Shown: positions 60,355 through 64,000 of the stretch, piece by piece | How positions within the stretch are numbered: position 1 is the stretch's first letter | Layout: each line of letters opens with the position of its first letter | Assembly (NCBI RefSeq): GCF_015710575.1 | Contig: NZ_CP065373.1 | Location: forward strand, 62,001 to 126,000 | DNA from: Mycolicibacterium mengxianglii | Lineage (GTDB): Bacteria; Actinomycetota; Actinomycetes; Mycobacteriales; Mycobacteriaceae | Reading direction: 5' to 3' | DNA: 64,000 nucleotides | Program-made: the position numbers and the translations under genes | The notes under the pieces: model-generated | Told to the model about the DNA's origin: nothing | The model's database searches: none | The model's input: the letters and a program-made list of their open reading frames with translations, nothing else

Positions 60355-60695
60355 CGATGAAGTGTCGTTTGCGATGTCGTTGTCACCATCTGGTGAAGAC
60401 TTTCCGTAGCGGCTGGTCGGATAGGCAACTCCCGGACGGCACCGTGGTGATCACCAGCCCCACCGGACACACCTATACCACCAAACCTGGTTCGGCACTG
60501 TTGTTTCCGACGGTCAACATCACCAGCGCGCCCGTGACGCCGGACGCACCGCAGGCCGGCGGCGGGGGCGACAAGACCGTCGCCATGCCGAAACGAAAAC
60601 GCAGCCGAGCCAAAGAACGCGCCTACCGCATCAGAGCAGAGCGCGCGCGCAATGACGCCTACGTCGCCGAGCGCAACCAGCCGCCACCATTCTGA
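60355..60695 (+). pseudogene. 13E12-repeat/HNH endonuclease family protein, C-terminal fragment
   Basis: About 113 residues match the end of 13E12 proteins: KCRLRCRCHHLVKTF (the last His and Cys residues of the HNH motif), GWSDRQLPDGTVVITSPTGHTYTTKPGSALLFPT, then a Pro/Gly linker and a basic tail (MPKRKRSRAKERAYRIRAERA). The open frame begins at 60327 but the first ten residues do not belong to the family. Together with 54711-54970 it frames the island. The central part of the parent gene (roughly 200-300 residues) is not present at either edge. Confidence 0.78.
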
Positions 60696-60755
60696 ATGGC
60701 GGGCCACCGGATGGTGTGTCTCTCAACGCACTTCACTCGTTAGGGAGACGCACTA

Positions 60756-61499
60756 CTAGAACACGTCCTTGTGCGGTACGTCGGAGACCAAGCCACCGTC
60801 CATCACGAACTCGCTGCCCGTCGCGAACGATGACTCATCGCTGGCCAGGAAGACCACAAACGTCGAGACCTCTTCGGACTTTCCCGGGCGGCCCAGTGGC
60901 GCGCTCACCATGTCGTCGGGGAAGTGCTTGGTCATCGGGGTGCGAATGAAGCCGGGATGGATGGAATTGACCCGAATGTTGTCCTTGCCCAGTTCCAGTG
61001 CCGCCGACTTGGCCAGACCGCGGACCGCCCACTTCGATGCGACATACGGGTGCACCATCGGGGCGCCACGCAGGCCTTCGATCGAAGAGACGTTGATGAT
61101 CGACCCGCTGCCGGCGGTCCGCATCTGCTCCACCACGGCCTGCATGCCCAGGAACGTGCCCGTCAGGTTGACGTCGATCACCTTCTGCCACTTGGCCATA
61201 TCGAACTTGCCGATCTTGCCCAGCGCCACGATGCCGGCATTGTTGACCAGCACATTGAGCAACCCGTAGTTCTCGACGGCGGTGTTGACCGCGGCGGCCC
61301 ACTGGTCGGCGTCGGTAACGTCGAGATGGACGTAGCTGGCGGCGTCACCGAGCTCGTCGGCCAGGGCCTGGCCCTTTTCGTCGAGGATGTCACCGATGAC
61401 CACCTTGGCGCCCTCGTCGACGAGCATCTTGGCGTGCGCGGCACCCATACCCTGGGCGCCGCCGCTGATCAGTACAACTTTTCCGTCCACACGTCCCAT
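60756..61499 (-). CDS. Steroid-type SDR, FabG3-like (3-alpha/20-beta-hydroxysteroid dehydrogenase)
   Basis: 247 residues from ATG at 61499. The sequence resembles mycobacterial FabG3 (Rv2002) throughout: GKVVLISGGAQGMGAAHAKMLV, GDILDEKGQALADELGDAASYVHLDVT, NVLVNNAGI, SIINVSSIEGLRGAP (Ser), YVASKWAVRGLAKSAALELG (Tyr-Lys), RVNSIHPGFIRTPM and SSFATGSEFVMDGGLV. Rv2002 reduces 20-keto steroids with NADH. A KstR-like operator 32 bases upstream supports a link to sterol metabolism. It begins just beyond the island's right border. Confidence 0.87.
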   Translation of the reverse strand: MGRVDGKVVLISGGAQGMGAAHAKMLVDEGAKVVIGDILDEKGQALADELGDAASYVHLDVTDADQWAAAVNTAVENYGLLNVLVNNAGIVALGKIGKFDMAKWQKVIDVNLTGTFLGMQAVVEQMRTAGSGSIINVSSIEGLRGAPMVHPYVASKWAVRGLAKSAALELGKDNIRVNSIHPGFIRTPMTKHFPDDMVSAPLGRPGKSEEVSTFVVFLASDESSFATGSEFVMDGGLVSDVPHKDVF

Positions 61500-61530
61500 G
61501 AGGCGTCAGGCTACCGCACCCCGCAAAAAC

Positions 61531-61544
61531 TAGAACCTGTTTCA
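61531..61544. promoter_or_regulatory. KstR-like operator TAGAACCTGTTTCA
   Basis: The sequence fits the published KstR consensus TnnAACnnGTTnnA at every fixed position. It lies between the FabG3-like gene (start 61499, leftward) and the reductase gene (start 61613, rightward), so it can control both. KstR is the TetR repressor of cholesterol catabolism in mycobacteria, released by a CoA-activated steroid. Confidence 0.65.
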
Positions 61545-61612
61545 ATTCGGTGCCGCAACACGCATACTGCGAGGCAATACACCGTTGTGAAAACAAAGCG
61601 TCAGGAGATTAA

Positions 61613-62710
61613 ATGCCCATCCGCGTCGCGCTCGTCGGTACCGGCAACTGTGGCCGCATCGCCCTGACCCAGCTGATCGAGGACCCCCGGTTCGAGCTCA
61701 CGGCAGTCGGCGTGTCGACGGAGGAGAAAGTGGGCCTCGACGCCGGCCATCTGGCCGGCCTCGACGTGTCCACCGGAATCCTCGCGACCAAGGGCCTCGA
61801 CGAGGTGTTGGCCACCGCACCCGAGTGCCTCGTCTACACCGCCATCGCGGACACCCGGCCGGTGGAGGCGGCGCGCGACGTCCGAGCGGCGTTGGCAGCG
61901 GGGGTCAACGTCGTCGGATCGGCGCCCGGTGGTCTGCAGTTTCCCTGGGGGATACTGCCCGACAAGGCCATCCAGCGCGTGGAAGACGCGGCACAGCAGG
62001 GTAATTCGAGTATCTTCATCACCGGGGTGGACCCGGGCTTCGCCACCGACCTGGTGCCGTTCGCGCTGGCGGGCACCTGTCAGCGCATCGAACAGGTCCG
62101 CACCATGGAGATCGCCGACTATGCCACCTACGACGGCGTCGAAGTCATGTCGACGGTGATGGGTTTCGGTAATCCGCTGGACCAGCCGGGTCTGTTGTTC
62201 CTGCCTGGGGTTCTGAGCGACGCGTGGGGAACGGCGATCCGGATGCTCGGTGCCGGCTTGGGCGTCGAGATCGACGAGATCACCGAGAGCTACGAGCTGG
62301 AGCCGGCGCCCGAGGACATCGAGGTCGCCACCGGTGTCATCGCCGAGGGCACCGTGGCAGCCATGCGTTTCGAGATCAGTGGGCTTGTCGACGGCAAACC
62401 CGTGGTGGTCGTCGAGCACATCACCCGAGTGCGCGGCGACCTGCGCCCGGACTGGGCGCAGCCCGCGCAGCCCGGCGGGTCCTACCGGGTGGAGATCACC
62501 GGTGAGCCGTCCTATGCGGTGGACATCTGCCCGACCAGCAGCCGAGGCGATCACAACTATGCGGCGATCCTGGTCGCCGCCGGGCGCATCGTGAACGCCA
62601 TCCCTGCCGTGGTCGCCGCGCCGAGCGGGATCCGCACCACGCTGGATATGCCACTGATCACCGGGACGGGTGTCTACTCGCCGGCGCAGGACAAACGGAC
62701 CCGAATTTAA
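61613..62710 (+). CDS. Dihydrodipicolinate-reductase-like NAD(P)H-dependent oxidoreductase
   Basis: 365 residues from ATG at 61613 with AGGAG about 5 bases upstream. The Rossmann start is [39 protein letters not shown] and [20 protein letters not shown] follow the pattern of the actinobacterial family annotated as dihydrodipicolinate reductase or NAD(P)H-dependent amine dehydrogenase. True DapB is shorter and has a different catalytic motif, so lysine synthesis is unlikely. Related proteins occur in sterol-linked regulons and the KstR-like box upstream agrees. Substrate unknown. Confidence 0.8.
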   Translation: MPIRVALVGTGNCGRIALTQLIEDPRFELTAVGVSTEEKVGLDAGHLAGLDVSTGILATKGLDEVLATAPECLVYTAIADTRPVEAARDVRAALAAGVNVVGSAPGGLQFPWGILPDKAIQRVEDAAQQGNSSIFITGVDPGFATDLVPFALAGTCQRIEQVRTMEIADYATYDGVEVMSTVMGFGNPLDQPGLLFLPGVLSDAWGTAIRMLGAGLGVEIDEITESYELEPAPEDIEVATGVIAEGTVAAMRFEISGLVDGKPVVVVEHITRVRGDLRPDWAQPAQPGGSYRVEITGEPSYAVDICPTSSRGDHNYAAILVAAGRIVNAIPAVVAAPSGIRTTLDMPLITGTGVYSPAQDKRTRI

Positions 62711-62756
62711 AGCACCTGCTTGTAAACTCCCTTCTCGGTTATGGAGAGGGGGTTTC

Positions 62757-64000
62757 ATGACGTCGACGTCCGAAGGTGTCAGTCCGGCGACGTTGAGGCG
62801 CGTTATCACCGGCGCTTCCATCGGCAACGCCGTCGAGTGGTTCGACTTCGCCATCTACGGCTTCCTTGCCACGTTCATCGCTGCCAACTTCTTTCCCGCC
62901 GGAGATGAGACAGCCGCGCTGCTGAACACCTTCGCGATTTTCGCCGCGGCGTTCTTCATGCGTCCCCTGGGCGGATTCGTGTTCGGCCCCCTCGGCGACC
63001 GGATCGGCCGGCAGCGGGTGCTGGCCATTGTCATTCTGTTGATGTCGGCGGCCACGTTGGGCATCGGTCTGTTGCCCACCTACGCGAGCATCGGGGTCGC
63101 CGCTCCGCTGCTGCTGCTACTACTGCGGTGTGTGCAGGGCTTCTCCGCTGGCGGCGAATACGGCGGCGGCGCAGTCTATCTCGCCGAGTACGCCCGTACC
63201 GAGCACCGCGGCCGCACGGTGACCTTCATGGCGTGGTCGGGCGTGGTGGGATTCCTGATCGGGTCGGTGACCGTCACGATCCTGCAGGCAGCCTTGTCCG
63301 CCGAGGCGATGGACAGCTTCGGCTGGCGGATCCCGTTCCTGATCGCCGCACCGCTGGGGTTGGCGGGCCTCTACATCCGCCTCAAACTCGACGACACCCC
63401 TGAGTTCGCCGAACTCAGCAAGACCGACGCGGTGGCCGAGTCACCGCTGCGCGAGGCCGTCCGCAGCGCGTGGCCGTCGATCCTGCGCGTCATCGGCCTT
63501 TTCATCCTCTTCAACGTCGGCTACTACGTCGTCTTCACATTCCTGCCGACCTACTTCATCAAGAACCTGGAGTTCAGCAAGACCCAGGCGTTCACGTCGG
63601 TGTCGGCGGCCAGCGTCGTGGCGATCGTGCTGATCCTGCCGTTCGCCGCGCTGTCGGACCGTATCGGCCGCCGCCCCCTGCTCCTCGGCGCCGCCATCGG
63701 TTTCGTGGTGCTGGGCTATCCGCTGTTCATGTTGATGACCTCGGGTTCGGTGGTTGCTGCCATCGCCGGGCACTGCCTGCTGGCGGTGCTGGAGTCGGTC
63801 TTCGTCTCCACCGCGGTGACCGCCGGGGTGGAGATGTTCACGACAAGGGTGCGCTACAGCGGCTTCTCGATCGGCTACAACCTCTGTGTCGCGGTGTTCG
63901 GCGGTACCACGCCGTATGTCGTGACCTGGCTGACGGAGCGCACCGGCAACATCCTGGCCCCGGCGGTCTATCTCGTGGTGACCGCGGTCATCTCGCTGGT
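62757..64000 (+). CDS. MFS transporter, metabolite:H+ symporter (MHS) type, cut by window end
   Basis: From ATG at 62757, with GGAGAGGGGG 4 bases upstream, the frame is open to the window end (about 414 residues seen). The N-terminus [20 protein letters not shown] leads into [20 protein letters not shown], the hallmark of ShiA/ProP-like symporters, then [21 protein letters not shown] (MFS loop 2-3 motif) and [23 protein letters not shown]. Repeat motif [11 protein letters not shown] marks the second half. MHS transporters take up dicarboxylates, betaines or aromatic acids with protons. It may import a substrate for nearby catabolic genes. Confidence 0.87.
   Translation, partial: MTSTSEGVSPATLRRVITGASIGNAVEWFDFAIYGFLATFIAANFFPAGDETAALLNTFAIFAAAFFMRPLGGFVFGPLGDRIGRQRVLAIVILLMSAATLGIGLLPTYASIGVAAPLLLLLLRCVQGFSAGGEYGGGAVYLAEYARTEHRGRTVTFMAWSGVVGFLIGSVTVTILQAALSAEAMDSFGWRIPFLIAAPLGLAGLYIRLKLDDTPEFAELSKTDAVAESPLREAVRSAWPSILRVIGLFILFNVGYYVVFTFLPTYFIKNLEFSKTQAFTSVSAASVVAIVLILPFAALSDRIGRRPLLLGAAIGFVVLGYPLFMLMTSGSVVAAIAGHCLLAVLESVFVSTAVTAGVEMFTTRVRYSGFSIGYNLCVAVFGGTTPYVVTWLTERTGNILAPAVYLVVTAVISL

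Noticed and set aside
62702..62725. TGTAA at 62721 upstream of the MHS transporter as an eighth cluster 1 operator
   Set aside because: The arm 14 bases upstream reads CGAAT instead of TTACA, so only one half-site is present.
1..64000. tRNA/rRNA genes, CRISPR arrays, IS elements
   Set aside because: I saw no cloverleaf-type sequence, regularly spaced repeats or transposase-like reading frame on either strand.

Overview
The window is high-G+C actinobacterial chromosome, most likely from an environmental Mycolicibacterium or Mycobacterium. The supporting signs are many acyl-CoA dehydrogenases in side-by-side pairs, CaiB/BaiF CoA transferases, cytochrome P450s with a small [3Fe-4S] ferredoxin, an MmpL-type RND transporter, a 13E12-repeat gene and a KstR-like operator. 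GTG starts and 4-bp stop/start overlaps are common. I saw no tRNA, rRNA, CRISPR array or insertion sequence. All assignments come from reading the sequence; no database search was run.

Layout. 0-9.5 kb: end of a CoA transferase, an orphan sulfate-binding lipoprotein, a decayed DUF1295 gene, an FAD oxidoreductase, an acyl-CoA dehydrogenase pair, a beta-lactamase-like hydrolase, and small secreted, HAD and SnoaL-like proteins. 9.5-16 kb: secreted protein, aminoglycoside-phosphotransferase-like protein, acyl-CoA dehydrogenase, TetR/MmpL pair, second TetR. 16-29 kb (cluster 1): CoA transferase, P450 plus ferredoxin, thioesterase, SMP-30 lactonase-like protein, and an operon of P450, alcohol dehydrogenase, HpcH aldolase, SDR, Baeyer-Villiger monooxygenase (BVMO) and alpha/beta hydrolase, then SRPBCC, DUF427 and an unknown protein. 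Seven intergenic sites in 10-28 kb share TTACA-N14-TGT(A/C)A. Four of them have the longer form TTTACAwA-N12-TGTCACsC, so much of this region looks like one regulon. 29-36 kb: LLM oxidoreductase, family 3 glycosidase, rhomboid protease, MFS/LysR pair and a degenerate GGDEF protein.

36-54.6 kb (cluster 2): two divergent transcription units around a 155-bp control region rich in palindromes. Leftward: NHL/SMP-30 beta-propeller, GntR regulator, two CoA ligases and an SDR. Rightward: ten tightly coupled genes (SDR, Rieske oxygenase, LLM oxygenase, BVMO, hydroxyacyl-CoA-type SDR, CoA transferase, four acyl-CoA dehydrogenases). The gene set fits oxidative attack on a cyclic or branched hydrophobic substrate: hydroxylation, ketone formation, Baeyer-Villiger ring expansion, lactone opening, CoA activation, beta-oxidation. 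The substrate is unknown.

54.6-60.7 kb: an accessory island. A 13E12/HNH gene is broken into an N-terminal piece (54.7 kb) and a C-terminal piece (60.4 kb). Between them lie a rearranged phage scaffold remnant, an intact short HK97-type capsid gene, and two leftward genes of visibly lower G+C: a DUF262-Schlafen/AlbA_2 fusion resembling anti-phage effectors, and a large helical protein of unknown function. This is the best candidate for an undescribed system.

60.7-64 kb: a FabG3-like steroid dehydrogenase and a dihydrodipicolinate-reductase-like enzyme diverge from a KstR-like box, followed by an MFS transporter cut by the window end.
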